Under the pieces are notes generated by a model. The model did no database searches. It was not told where the DNA came from and worked only from the letters and a program-made list of their open reading frames with translations. Source: Neisseria sp. (GTDB lineage: Bacteria > Pseudomonadota > Gammaproteobacteria > Burkholderiales > Neisseriaceae). Taken from it: DNA of 64,000 bases. The translations under genes were made by a program, and so were the position numbers. The stretch is taken from assembly GCA_030538415.1 (NCBI GenBank), contig JAUNTY010000001.1, positions 53,623 to 117,622 on the forward strand. The letters run 5' to 3'. Positions 18,618-27,189 of the stretch are shown here, one piece after another. The first letter of the stretch is position 1, and each line of letters starts with the position of its first letter.

Positions 18618-19652
18618 TCATTCGGCAGGCATTCGGGTTTGCTTGACGGCGCTTTTGCCGCCAAGCAAACCCTGAAACGCGCGCTTTCTTTTCCAGAAAG
18701 CGCGCTGCGCACCGGATTTTATCCGTAATTCACCGCCGTCGGCGCCGTCGGTGCTGATGCACAGGCTGTTCAGACGGCCTGTGCGCAAAGCCTGCCACAG
18801 GGGGGCGAACCAGCGTGTTTCCAGGCTCTGCAGGGTGTGCACATAGGCGCCGATGTCGCCGCTGTGGCTGCAGGCAACGAGATCATCCAGAAACAGCAGG
18901 CCGTCCTGCGGGGAGGCGGTTTCTGCAGGCGGCTGCTCTGCCAGCAGTCTTTGCCAGGCAGAAAAATCATGCGGAGCATCGAATTTTTTGCCGGGGTAAA
19001 ATTGCGCCCACGGGCTGTCGCTGGCCAACAGCGGCGCGGCGGTCTGGCTGCCTGCCAGATCCTGCCACAGCCAGATGCCGTTTACCGACGGCGTGTTCGC
19101 GCCGGTCGTGCCGTCGGCGGCGTGTTGGTGGAGCCACATCTGGATTTCGGTCTGTTTTTGCAGCCATTGCCTGCTGTCGCGTCCTTCGGCGCGCAGCGAA
19201 CCGTCGGCGGCGCCGAGCGCATCGGGCAGGGGCGGCACTTGCCAGTCGGGCGTTTCGGGTAGGCTCACCAGCCACAAATCAGGGCGCAGCGCTTGAAAAT
19301 GCCAGCCCTCATCTTGGTAAAACGCGTTCAGACCCTGACAGAGCCGTTCGGCATCAGGCGCTTGGATGCCGATGTCGGATGCGCTTATCATATCCATGTG
19401 ATTCATGCCCATCTGCTGCCACACCGGCGCGGCAAACACGGCGGGTTGCGCAGCCGCCAGCCCCGCCTGTTGCCTGGCCAGCGCCAGCAGGCTGCCCTGC
19501 CACAGATAACGGGCATAAAATGCCGAAGCGGCGGCCGGTTGCGGAGTGAAACGGCCGAAACGCAACAGCTGGTCGAGCGCGGGCAGCGCCAGCGGCGGCA
19601 GCGATGACGGCGTTTGGCAGTTTAAGGCGGGCAGGGCGAGGGTGAGATTCAT
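18618..19652 (-). CDS. RpfE/ApgM-like protein encoded beside recJ
   Basis: A 344-residue cytoplasmic protein. It matches the family found next to recJ in proteobacteria and variously labelled regulatory protein RpfE or cofactor-independent phosphoglycerate mutase. The recognisable points are the QQMGMNHMDMISASDIGIQA block near residue 80, WLVSLPE with the following substrate-site-like region, and GIWLWQ near residue 200. The reaction is uncertain. The gene ends in a basic stretch (WKRKRAFQGLLGGK). It is transcribed with recJ, with 68 bases between them. The 360-base gap upstream (19653-20013) contains no convincing gene. Confidence 0.7.
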   Translation of the reverse strand: MNLTLALPALNCQTPSSLPPLALPALDQLLRFGRFTPQPAAASAFYARYLWQGSLLALARQQAGLAAAQPAVFAAPVWQQMGMNHMDMISASDIGIQAPDAERLCQGLNAFYQDEGWHFQALRPDLWLVSLPETPDWQVPPLPDALGAADGSLRAEGRDSRQWLQKQTEIQMWLHQHAADGTTGANTPSVNGIWLWQDLAGSQTAAPLLASDSPWAQFYPGKKFDAPHDFSAWQRLLAEQPPAETASPQDGLLFLDDLVACSHSGDIGAYVHTLQSLETRWFAPLWQALRTGRLNSLCISTDGADGGELRIKSGAQRAFWKRKRAFQGLLGGKSAVKQTRMPAE

Positions 19653-20061
19653 AAATCAAGCATCGGCAATGAAACAACAGGTGCTATTTTACGCTATTTT
19701 ATCGGCCTGCCACCATGCGGGCGAGCGGTATGGGCGGATGACCGCGCTAAGCAGTATGGCGTTGTCCGCAGCCTTGCCTGCTTGCTTTTTGAGCAGACAT
19801 TACCGGAGCGGGCTGACTGTAAAACCATTGCCGCCGTTTTTATGGTAAACTGTTCAATTAGGTAAAACTCAGAAAATAGCCGTGTAAATCAAAGTAATAG
19901 CGCAGATAATGGCGTCTGCTCGGTACTCGGGGCATTTTCAGCCGTCTGAAACAACAGAGCCCTCGTTTTATTGTTTGCCGTTTGCAAGCCTCAAACCAAA
20001 ATAACGCGCGGCCGTGTCGGACACCCTGCCGCACGCGCCTGCCTTACAGGAATTATCCGTA

Positions 20062-21375
20062 GTGACGAAACAAACCCTTACCCTTTTGGGCCGTTTTTGG
20101 AGCAACAAGCCCGTGCGCTGGTCGCTGTTGGGCATCCTGCTGCCCGTATCCGGCGTGATGACGGCTTATGCCGTGACCGAACCGCTGCCCCAGCCCAGCC
20201 TTTATCAGGCCGAACGCATCACCGAAGAATTGCCCGCCGTATATGTCGACAGCGGCTCTTATCAGGGCAGCTACTGGACCGAAGAAGCGGTCGAACCCGG
20301 CGACACCCTGGGTGAAGTGCTGACCCGCCTCGGCGTGCCGCAGGCCAGCATCAAAAATGTGTTGGCCAAAAGCCCGATCGATACCAAACTCAAACAGCTG
20401 CGCGCCGGGCAGACCGTGAGCGTGCGCCTTGATTCCAGCGGCGATGTGACCGACATCCAGTTTTTCAACGATGACGACAACGGCGAACGCAACCTCGTGG
20501 CGATTGAAAAAGTCAACGGCAAATGGCAGGCTTCCGCTTCCGCCGTCGAAATGGAAACCATGCCCTCGCTGCGCTCGGTGGTGGTGCGCACCTCCGCCCG
20601 CGGCGCCATGGCGCAGGCCGCCATTCCGGTGGAAATCCGCGAAGCGCTGAGCGAGATTTTCAGCAACGAATTCAGCCTCGACAGCCTGCAGAGCGGCGAC
20701 ACCATCCGCCTCTTGTACAACAGCATGTATTTCCGCGGTCAGGAAATGGCCACCGGTGATATTTTGGCTGCCGAAATCGTGAAAAACGGCAAAACCTATC
20801 AGGCTTATTATTTTGCCCAGGAAGACGATCAGGGCGGCAGCTATTACGACCAAAACGGCAAATCGCTGGCCAAAGGCGGCTTCAGCACCCAGCCGGTGGC
20901 GTTTACCCGCATCTCTTCGCCCTATGGCGTGCGCTATCATCCGGTGTTGCGCACCGTGAAGATGCACACCGGCATCGACTATGCGGCCGCATCGGGCACA
21001 CCGATCAAGGCACCCGCCGACGGCACCATCACCTTCAAGGGCTGGAAGGGCGGCTACGGCAATACCGTCACGCTGCAACACAGCAACGGCGTGGAAACCC
21101 TCTATGCCCACATGAGCGCTTTTGCGCCGGCAAACGGCAGCGTGCGCGCGGGTGACATCATCGGCTATGTCGGCAGCACCGGCCGCTCCACCGGCCCGCA
21201 CCTGCATTACGAAGCCCGCATCAACGGCCAGCCGGTCAACCCCGCGACCGTTGCCCTGCCGACGCCCAAGCTCAGCCAAACCGATTTGGCCGCTTTCCGC
21301 AAGCAGCAGAATGAAGCCAGCCAAACCCTGGCCGCCGTGCGCAACCTGCCGGTAACCGTGGCGCAGCTTGACTGA
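20062..21375 (+). CDS. M23 family peptidoglycan endopeptidase (NMB0315-like)
   Basis: A 437-residue periplasmic zinc peptidase anchored by an N-terminal membrane segment (WSLLGILLPVSGVMTAYAV). It has an OapA/LysM-like region with EAVEPGDTLGEVLTRLG, then the M23 domain: SPYGVRYHPVLRTVKMHTGI with the ligands H and D, ETLYAHMS, and GRSTGPHLHYEARINGQPVN. It resembles the meningococcal NMB0315 endopeptidase over its length, from memory. I chose the GTG at 20062 because AGGA lies 10 bases upstream. Another GTG at 20014 has no ribosome site. It cleaves peptidoglycan cross-links. Confidence 0.92.
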   Translation: MTKQTLTLLGRFWSNKPVRWSLLGILLPVSGVMTAYAVTEPLPQPSLYQAERITEELPAVYVDSGSYQGSYWTEEAVEPGDTLGEVLTRLGVPQASIKNVLAKSPIDTKLKQLRAGQTVSVRLDSSGDVTDIQFFNDDDNGERNLVAIEKVNGKWQASASAVEMETMPSLRSVVVRTSARGAMAQAAIPVEIREALSEIFSNEFSLDSLQSGDTIRLLYNSMYFRGQEMATGDILAAEIVKNGKTYQAYYFAQEDDQGGSYYDQNGKSLAKGGFSTQPVAFTRISSPYGVRYHPVLRTVKMHTGIDYAAASGTPIKAPADGTITFKGWKGGYGNTVTLQHSNGVETLYAHMSAFAPANGSVRAGDIIGYVGSTGRSTGPHLHYEARINGQPVNPATVALPTPKLSQTDLAAFRKQQNEASQTLAAVRNLPVTVAQLD

Positions 21376-21473
21376 GCATTGCCGCCATTGCGCCGTCTGC
21401 AGCAGGATGATGGACTTTTCCGGTTTCAGACGGCCTTGTGTTTTCTTTAATGAGTATCAAAGGGGAACCCTGA

Positions 21474-21710
21474 ATGAATCTGCCCGCCCGACAACAGCAT
21501 ACTGATGTGGTCAGCGTAAAAGAATGGCTGTTGGTCAATATCGTGTTTGTGATTCCGGTGGTGAATATCGTGATGGCGCTGGTATGGGCTTTCAGCAGCC
21601 GAACCAATCCCAGCAAGGCCAATTATTCCAAAGCCGTGCTGATACTGTGGCTGGTTTGGACGGTTTTCGTCGTCATCGCCGTATTGAGCAAACAAAGCCC
21701 GGCAGGCTGA
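21474..21710 (+). CDS. Small membrane protein, copy 1 of a tandem pair
   Basis: A 78-residue protein with two hydrophobic helices (LLVNIVFVIPVVNIVMALVW and VLILWLVWTVFVVIAVL). They are joined by the conserved linker SSRTNPSKANYSKA. The second gene at 21837 has the same layout and the linker SRRTNPTKANYART, so the two are paralogues. The linker pattern is shared with small uncharacterised membrane proteins of many bacteria. No function can be assigned. Confidence 0.75.
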   Translation: MNLPARQQHTDVVSVKEWLLVNIVFVIPVVNIVMALVWAFSSRTNPSKANYSKAVLILWLVWTVFVVIAVLSKQSPAG

Positions 21711-21738
21711 GCTGCTTCGCAACAATAGCTGAGCGAAT

Positions 21739-21786
21739 GGCAAGGCAAGCCAACGCCGTAGCAGAAACTCATTTCTCCGACCATAT
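21739..21786. repeat. Right-end remnant of a Correia element
   Basis: CAAGGCAAGCCAACGCCGTA and the following bases, ending CCGACCATA, match the right half of the other elements. The left half is missing. It lies between the two paralogous membrane-protein genes. Confidence 0.65.
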
Positions 21787-21836
21787 ACCAGCCTTGCCCG
21801 CGCGTATCGGACAACGCGCCAACATTCGGGAATACC

Positions 21837-22103
21837 ATGCGCACGCCTTTTGACGAACCGAAAATCGCTTCCGTTATCCCGCCCGCCGAATGGCTGGGCG
21901 TATTGTTTCTGACCATGATCCCGCTGGTCAACCTGGCGGCATCGGGCTATTGGGCGTTCAGCCGCCGCACCAACCCCACCAAAGCGAATTACGCCCGCAC
22001 CATCCTGATTATCCACGGCCTGTTGTTTGTTGCGGCGGCGGTCACGCTGGTGGTGCTGGATCGGGGCGGCTGGCTGCCGCAGCTTTTACAGGTCGGGCAA
22101 TGA
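21837..22103 (+). CDS. Small membrane protein, copy 2 of a tandem pair
   Basis: An 88-residue protein with helices around EWLGVLFLTMIPLVNLAASG and ILIIHGLLFVAAAVTLVVLD and the shared linker FSRRTNPTKANYART. The similarity to its neighbour is clear in the linker and helix order but low elsewhere, so the duplication is old. The start is preceded by GGGAATACC. The function is unknown. Confidence 0.75.
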   Translation: MRTPFDEPKIASVIPPAEWLGVLFLTMIPLVNLAASGYWAFSRRTNPTKANYARTILIIHGLLFVAAAVTLVVLDRGGWLPQLLQVGQ

Positions 22104-22110
22104 TGCCTGA

Positions 22111-22215
22111 TATAGTCGTTTCAATTTAGATTGAGACAAGGCAGCAAGCCGAAGACAGTACAGGTAGTACGGCTAGGCGAAGCAACGCTGTATCAAGCTA
22201 AATTGAAACGACTAT
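22111..22215. repeat. Correia repeat element, short form
   Basis: TATAGTCGTTTCAATTTAG and its inverted complement, ending CGACTAT with the final A changed. It contains GCCGAAGACAGTACAGGTAG. It is the same end type as the element at 16699. Confidence 0.9.
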
Positions 22216-22309
22216 TCAATATTTTTCTGTTTCAGGAACGTGTGTAGGCCGCCCCTTCTACAGCATACGGGGATTGTTTTTGACAATTGTCGGGCATCAT
22301 TGTCAATCT

Positions 22310-22525
22310 AAGACCTTTGCAAAATTCCTCCGCTCGTCGCACCCGCGCAGGCGGGTGCCCAGTCTGAAGCAACGCTTCAGCTTAACCTTTCCTGCTCTGG
22401 AAATGTACAACCCTATGATTAATATTTGATTTTTAGAATCAGAAAAATAGGCAGACAAGCAAAGCTGCGCTTTGCACTGGGCACCCGCCTGCGCGGGTGC
22501 GACGGTTATTTTTTACAAAGGTCTC
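22310..22525. mobile_element. MITE with GAGACC-type ends, nested inverted repeat and 5-bp duplication
   Basis: Left end AAGACCTTTGCAAAA, right end complement of TTTTTACAAAGGTCTC, flanked by the direct duplication AATCT (22305-22309 and 22526-22530). Inside, a perfect 28-bp inverted repeat (22336-22363 with 22476-22503) has palindromic ACCCGCGCAGGCGGGT in each arm, similar to neisserial dRS3-type repeats. The ends resemble those I recall for IS1106-like IS5-family elements. No transposase is present. Confidence 0.75.
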
Positions 22526-22556
22526 AATCTGTAGCGGAAAAGGCCGCTTGGCGCCC

Positions 22557-22664
22557 TATAGTGGAAAAACTTAATATTTGATACAAGGCAGCAAGCCGCA
22601 GACAGTACAGATAGTACGGCAAGGTGCAGCAACGCCGTAGCAGATATTAAGTTTTTTCACTATA
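22557..22664. repeat. Correia repeat element, short form (108 bp)
   Basis: TATAGTGGAAAAACTTAAT on the left and its inverted complement (one mismatch) on the right. The GCCGCAGACAGTACAGATAG core is present. Confidence 0.92.
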
Positions 22665-22687
22665 TGCCATAGCCCGTTATACATTGA

Positions 22688-22719
22688 AAGAGGCCGTCTG
22701 AACGTTCAGACGGCCTCTT
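22688..22719 (-). terminator. Perfect 32-base uptake-sequence palindrome after secB
   Basis: Two opposed uptake sequences extended by AAG/CTT form a loopless perfect palindrome. It lies 18 bases beyond the secB stop on the minus strand. Confidence 0.7.
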
Positions 22720-22737
22720 GTCATGCCGACGGCACAA

Positions 22738-23172
22738 TCAGGCGTTGCCTTCCTGCGTTTGCTGATACATGGCTTCGAAGTTGATCGGCGCCAGCAATAC
22801 CGGCGGGAAACCGGCGCGGGTGATGGTGTTGGACACGGCTTCGCGGGCGTAGGGGAAGAGGATGTTCGGGCAGGCCACTGCGAGGAGGAGCTGCACGTCG
22901 TCTTCCGGAATATTGGCCAGGCGGAAGATGCCGCCTTGCGATACTTCGTTGAGGAACATCACGCGCTCGTCGGCCAATTTGGCGGTGACGGTGACGGTGA
23001 CGCTCACTTCGTAGAATTCGTCTTCCAGCTTGGCGCTTTCGGTCGAGACGCGCATGTCCACTTCCGGCTCGCTTTGTTCCAAAAAGATTTTCGGCGCGTG
23101 CGGCACTTCCAGCGACATGTCTTTCACATACAGTTTTTCGATGCTGAACACGGGTTGCAATTCTTCGCTCAT
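22738..23172 (-). CDS. secB: Protein export chaperone SecB
   Basis: A 144-residue cytoplasmic chaperone that keeps preproteins unfolded and delivers them to SecA. It matches the family across its length: [19 protein letters not shown] at the N-terminus, [13 protein letters not shown], and the SecA-binding/helix region [20 protein letters not shown]. It ends with the usual short acidic/polar tail. It is transcribed after grxC with about 180 bases between them, which hold a repeat remnant. Confidence 0.97.
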   Translation of the reverse strand: MSEELQPVFSIEKLYVKDMSLEVPHAPKIFLEQSEPEVDMRVSTESAKLEDEFYEVSVTVTVTAKLADERVMFLNEVSQGGIFRLANIPEDDVQLLLAVACPNILFPYAREAVSNTITRAGFPPVLLAPINFEAMYQQTQEGNA

Positions 23173-23283
23173 GAGGGTTTCTCTCTATACAGGGGTTGGG
23201 CTGCAACAAATGCATGCAGCAGGATGGTGGTTTTCTTTATGCCCGGAGGGCAGATGTTGGGGCTTACTGACAGCAAAGCAGGT

Positions 23284-23352
23284 CGAGGCTTTCTAACGCA
23301 ACCGATGCGTTTTCAGGGGCAAAAGCAACTGTAAATCGACACATCAGGACGC
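23284..23352. repeat. Half copy of the MITE found in the dmpK-dmpL gap
   Basis: GAGGCTTTCTAACGCAACCG, then GATGCGTTTTCAGGGGCAAAA and ATCGAC, ending CATCAGGACGCC. It aligns with bases 46863-46935 with scattered mismatches. The opposite half of the element is not recognisable here. It lies between grxC and secB. Confidence 0.55.
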
Positions 23353-23353
23353 C

Positions 23354-23611
23354 TTAAGCCTCCAGCAAATCTTTCAGCGCACCTTGTTGGTGCAGGCCGT
23401 ACAAATCGGTAAAGCCGCCGACGTGGGTGACGCCGATAAAAATCTGCGGTACGCTGCGCTGGCCGGTGGTCTGCTGCATTTCGGCATAGGCCGCCGGGTC
23501 GCGGTCGACGCGGATTTCTTCGATTTCGCCTACGCCTTGCGATTTCAAAAACTGTTTGGCCATGGTGCAGTAGGGGCAGTAAGGGCCAGTATACATTTTA
23601 ACGGGCGGCAT
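23354..23611 (-). CDS. grxC: Glutaredoxin 3
   Basis: An 85-residue dithiol glutaredoxin with the active site GPYCPYCTMAK (Cys11 and Cys14). The glutathione-binding TGQRSVPQIFIG loop with its cis-proline and the GGFTDLYGL end are present. It reduces disulfides and mixed glutathione disulfides in the cytoplasm. It is upstream of secB, a pairing common in proteobacteria. Confidence 0.96.
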   Translation of the reverse strand: MPPVKMYTGPYCPYCTMAKQFLKSQGVGEIEEIRVDRDPAAYAEMQQTTGQRSVPQIFIGVTHVGGFTDLYGLHQQGALKDLLEA

Positions 23612-23698
23612 TTCAGGGTTCCGGTGGTGGGTTTGTCTGCCACTATGGGGGCGGCAGGGTTATTTTACAAGCTTTGGATGCCGTTTGAATGACAACCG

Positions 23699-25111
23699 TC
23701 AAAATTCTGTGGCAGCGCCGCGTTGCGGCGGCGGTAAGCGGCCGCTGTCGGCCAGCAGCCGCTCCACCAGTTTGTCGAGGTCGGCCAGATAAGCGCCCGA
23801 GCGTTCGCTGTTGACAATCACCACCAGCGAGAGCGGATGCTGCTCCGGTGTCGGCGGCAGCCAGTAGCCCGCCAGCGCGCGCACATTTTTGAGGGTGCCG
23901 GTTTTCAGGCGCAGGGGGCTGCCGATTTGCCTGAAGCGGTTTTTGAGCGTGCCGTCGCCGCCCGCCACCGGCAGGCTGTCGGTAAAGGCCGTCTGAAACG
24001 GGCTGCGGTAGGCTTTGGCGAGGATGTCGCCCAGCATGCGTGCGGTGACGCGTTCGCGCCGCGACAGGCCGGAGCCGTTTTCCAATACCAACGCTTCATC
24101 GCTGATGCCCGCCTGAGCCAGTTGGCGGCGGATTTCCGCCTGCGCGTTTTGGGGCGTGTGGGTGCGGCCGTGGCGCTCGCCGAGGGTCAGAAACAGGCTG
24201 CGGGCAATCACGTTGTTCGATTGTTTGTTCATGTCGGCGAGCGCGTCGGCCAGCGGTTTGGACTGGTTGGCCGCGACCGTGGCGGCCTGCGCGGGTGTAT
24301 GGCCGCTGCGCCAGCCGTCGCCGATTTCACCACCCGCCGCGCGCCAGTGGTTGACAAAGCTTTTGCCTGCAAAGGTTTGCGGGTCGAGCATGTTGATAAA
24401 AGTTTCTTGGCCGAGGCAGCTCTCAGGCATGCGCCCCTGAAACGACAGCGTGCCGCGCTGGTAGCGTGCGCTCAGATAGGGCTTCAGCGACGGGCAGGCG
24501 GCGGTTGCGTCAGGATAAACGGTGATGCGGGTTTGCTGCGGGATGTCCGGCAACGGCGGGTTGAGCGTTACCACGGTGTCGCCCGCTTCGTTGCGTTCAG
24601 GCCTGATCCACACCACTTTGTAGGCCAGCATCTGCGGGTCGGGCGGGGTGGCGAACGCTTCGGCGGCATCGTCGCCGAAATCGTCGGCACTGCCGCTGCT
24701 GCTCCAGATGCCGCGGTCAAGTACCAGCTGGCCGTTGATGCGGGTAATGCCTTGCGCCCGCAGCTGGTTTTGCATGTCGAGCAAGTCATTTTGGTCGAAC
24801 ACGGGGTTGCCGCTGCCCACCCAGTAAATGTCGCCGTCGAGCGTGTCGCCTTTCACCGCGCCCGCCGATTTCCATTCGGTCAGCCAGCGGTAATCGTCGC
24901 CCAGCGCCCGCAGCGCCGCGAATGTGGTCACCAGCTTCATGGTGGAGGCGGGGTTGACGGCGGCATCGGCGCGGTGGGAGGCCAGCACTTCGCCGGTGGT
25001 CAAATCCTGTGCATACACGGCCACTTCGTCGGCCTGCATGCGCCCCAAATCGAGAGCGGCGGCATGACCTGCCAACAACAACAACGCGGTGAGAATCAGG
25101 GGGCGGAACAT
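23699..25111 (-). CDS. dacB: D-alanyl-D-alanine carboxypeptidase/endopeptidase, PBP4 family
   Basis: A 470-residue periplasmic S13 peptidase. The signal peptide is MFRPLILTALLLLAGHAAA. The catalytic triad motifs are STMK (nucleophile serine, about residue 57), SNN in MNKQSNNVIAR and KTG in RLKTGTLKN. It trims or opens peptidoglycan cross-links and corresponds to PBP3 of pathogenic neisseriae. A longer frame is open upstream, but the ATG at 25111 is directly in front of the signal peptide. Confidence 0.95.
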   Translation of the reverse strand: MFRPLILTALLLLAGHAAALDLGRMQADEVAVYAQDLTTGEVLASHRADAAVNPASTMKLVTTFAALRALGDDYRWLTEWKSAGAVKGDTLDGDIYWVGSGNPVFDQNDLLDMQNQLRAQGITRINGQLVLDRGIWSSSGSADDFGDDAAEAFATPPDPQMLAYKVVWIRPERNEAGDTVVTLNPPLPDIPQQTRITVYPDATAACPSLKPYLSARYQRGTLSFQGRMPESCLGQETFINMLDPQTFAGKSFVNHWRAAGGEIGDGWRSGHTPAQAATVAANQSKPLADALADMNKQSNNVIARSLFLTLGERHGRTHTPQNAQAEIRRQLAQAGISDEALVLENGSGLSRRERVTARMLGDILAKAYRSPFQTAFTDSLPVAGGDGTLKNRFRQIGSPLRLKTGTLKNVRALAGYWLPPTPEQHPLSLVVIVNSERSGAYLADLDKLVERLLADSGRLPPPQRGAATEF

Positions 25112-25149
25112 TTTTTCAGACGGCCTGAAGACAATGGGGAATGCATGAT

Positions 25150-25222
25150 TATAGTGGATTAATCCATGGATAAAAATATGGCCGGATAACACGAGCTTCG
25201 ACTATAAATTGAAACGACTATA
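25150..25222. repeat. Cluster of Correia element end fragments
   Basis: TATAGTGGATTAA, the typical meningococcal end, starts at 25150. Two right-end fragments, CTTCGACTATA (ending 25206) and AATTGAAACGACTATA (ending 25222), follow without any core. Each fragment has a different end type, so at least two elements contributed. Confidence 0.55.
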
Positions 25223-25300
25223 TTTTCAGACGGCCTCGAATTGTCCGGCATCACTGCCCGGCCGACAGCCGAAATGGCAGGCACGGCAGCGCGTATCCCG

Positions 25301-26527
25301 TTACTTTTTGAATCGGTATGACTTTCCCGTTTGGCGTTTGTCTGCAAAAAAGCGCCGGTAGGATTTGGCCGGGCGGCGGCTTTTCGGCGGCGGGTCGGTG
25401 TGGTTGCCGCTTCTGGCCAGATAGCGTTTCAGCTCGCGCCGCTCCAGCCAGCGCTCGCGGCTGTGTTGCAGCAGGGTGACGAGGGTAAACAGCTCAAGGC
25501 GGATGTTGAGGCTGATCCAGATAAAGGCCTGCCATTCGAAAGGCAGCCTGGCCGCCAGCGCGCGCACGGCTTCTTCGGTGTCGGCATCGGGCTGGAAGCG
25601 GCGGGCGTAGCTGCCTTTGAGCAGGTGGGCGGTGAGGCGCAGGTCGTGTTGCAGGCTGAAAAAGTGTTGCGTGAGCAGCTTTTCTTCGGCGGGGGTCAGG
25701 CGCGGTTTGGGCAGGTTGGGCACGGCATTGAGCAGCAGCTCCACGCTGCTGACGATGGTGCGGTGGCTGTGTTGGATGTTTTCCATCACGCCTTTGCTGA
25801 TTTTGCTTTCCTGCGAAGTGGCCGCCAGCAGCGGACGGCTTTTGACCATGCGCGCGTTGATGTTTTTTTGCTCTTCCAGCAGCGCAAACCAGCGCTCGCG
25901 CGGCACGCTTTTGCTGCTGGTGATTTCGGCCAGCTGGTGGCTGCAGGCGGTGAGGTTGTCGGCGAGCATGAAGCGCCACATCAACGTGGATTTCAGCGGC
26001 ACGATGCGGGCGGCCGCCAGCGCGATAGAGGCGCCGATGATGACATTGAGTGCGCGCATCATGCTGCCGCCGAGCCAGTCGCTGCCTTCTTCGCCCAACA
26101 GCATGCACATGGTCAGGCCGGCGAGCATGGCCATATAGCCGCTCTTGCCGAGCGCATTCCAGCCCGCGGCGGCGCTCAGCAGCATCAGGCAGAGATAAAA
26201 CAGCCAGCCGTCGTGGAAATAGTGTTGATTGAGCCACAGCAGGGCGAGCCCCACGCACAAGCCCACCAGCGTGCCCCAGAGCCGCTCCACCGCCTTCGAA
26301 TAAATCGCGCCCTGAAACTGCAGCATGCCCAACACCACAAACACGGTAATCGCAATCCATTCGCCGTGCGCCAGTTTGAAACCGCGCGCCAAGAGGGTGG
26401 CCGCCAATACCGCCACGCCCAGGCGCACGGCATGAATCAGGCGGTTGTAGCGGTAGCGCTTGTAGGGGTTGAACCAGCGGTCGGCCAGCTCGGAGAAAAA
26501 GGCGCGCAGGGGTGCTTGTGTGTGCAT
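25301..26527 (-). CDS. FUSC-family inner-membrane protein
   Basis: A 408-residue integral membrane protein of the FUSC/YccS/AaeB class. The N-terminal half has about six membrane segments (LGVAVLAATLLARGF, IAITVFVVLGMLQFQGAIYS, LWGTLVGLCVGLALLWL, FYLCLMLLSAAAGW, YMAMLAGLTMCMLL, ALNVIIGASIALAAA). The C-terminal half is cytoplasmic and helical and ends in a strongly basic tail. Relatives are implicated in efflux of aromatic acids or other small compounds, but the substrate is not known. I chose the ATG at 26527. An uptake sequence lies immediately upstream. Confidence 0.82.
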   Translation of the reverse strand: MHTQAPLRAFFSELADRWFNPYKRYRYNRLIHAVRLGVAVLAATLLARGFKLAHGEWIAITVFVVLGMLQFQGAIYSKAVERLWGTLVGLCVGLALLWLNQHYFHDGWLFYLCLMLLSAAAGWNALGKSGYMAMLAGLTMCMLLGEEGSDWLGGSMMRALNVIIGASIALAAARIVPLKSTLMWRFMLADNLTACSHQLAEITSSKSVPRERWFALLEEQKNINARMVKSRPLLAATSQESKISKGVMENIQHSHRTIVSSVELLLNAVPNLPKPRLTPAEEKLLTQHFFSLQHDLRLTAHLLKGSYARRFQPDADTEEAVRALAARLPFEWQAFIWISLNIRLELFTLVTLLQHSRERWLERRELKRYLARSGNHTDPPPKSRRPAKSYRRFFADKRQTGKSYRFKK

Positions 26528-26654
26528 GGTTTCAGACGGCCTTGATGGAAAAGGGCGGGCGTTAATGTGGTGATTAAACCATAAATCTGCTGCCATCGGC
26601 TTGCGTCAGGTTAAGAAGCGGCGATAGACCGCGTATGGTTTCAGACGGCCTTTC

Positions 26655-26948
26655 TCACATGGCGGCGTGATACAGCCGCGACAACAATACCAGCGGAAAG
26701 CCGACCTGCCACAACAGCAACAGCAGGCTCTGCACCGTCGTGGCGCTGTCTTTCAGCCGCAGCGCCAGAAACACCGCCGCAATCGCCGACAGCGCACCGG
26801 CAAACAGCAGCACCACCGCAGCCAACGCCGCTATGCCCGCATCGGCATGGTAGCGCCACAGCAGCAGCGAGCCGACGATGGCGATCAAGGCGGCGAGATT
26901 GCGGTAGGGCTGCGGCGTGAGCAGCCGGGGTGTGGCGGGTGTCGGCAT
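26655..26948 (-). CDS. Small inner-membrane protein of unknown function
   Basis: A 97-residue protein with three hydrophobic segments (NLAALIAIVGSLLLW, GIAALAAVVLLFAGALSAIA, LLLLLWQVGFPLVLLS). The start ATG at 26948 has AGGAAA 5 bases upstream. A TTG 24 bases earlier is less likely. It is isolated between the FUSC gene and a Correia element. I do not recognise a family. Confidence 0.65.
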   Translation of the reverse strand: MPTPATPRLLTPQPYRNLAALIAIVGSLLLWRYHADAGIAALAAVVLLFAGALSAIAAVFLALRLKDSATTVQSLLLLLWQVGFPLVLLSRLYHAAM

Positions 26949-26999
26949 GGTGGTTTCCTGTGTGGTTGGCAAGGTGGCGTTCAGGCGGCCTTATCTCCA

Positions 27000-27098
27000 T
27001 ATGGTGGCCAAACTTAATATCTGCTGCGGCGTTGCGGCACCTTGCCGTACTGTCTGCAGCTTGCTGCCTTGTATCAAATATTCAGTTTAACCACTATA
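27000..27098. repeat. Correia repeat element, short form with 9-bp core deletion
   Basis: The element is inverted relative to most copies. The right end is the complement of TATAGTGGTTAAACTGAATA. The left end TATGGTGG is worn. The core reads CAGACAGTACGGCAAGG, lacking the AGATAGTAC repeat unit found in the other copies. Confidence 0.85.
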
Positions 27099-27189
27099 TA
27101 TCGTTGATTATGCAGGCGGCGGATGCTTCCGCTGCCCGGTCTGCAGCGATTGTTTCAGGCGGCCTGCAATCTTGTTTCCCTCTCCCGCT

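Noticed and set aside
19546..19848. Open frame in the gap upstream of the M23 peptidase
   Set aside because: It overlaps the start of the RpfE/ApgM-like gene in antisense. The part outside it (from 19669) has no ribosome site and no recognisable protein features.
26949..26972. TTG start giving a 105-residue version of the small membrane protein
   Set aside because: The ATG at 26948 has AGGAAA directly upstream, while the TTG has no ribosome site.
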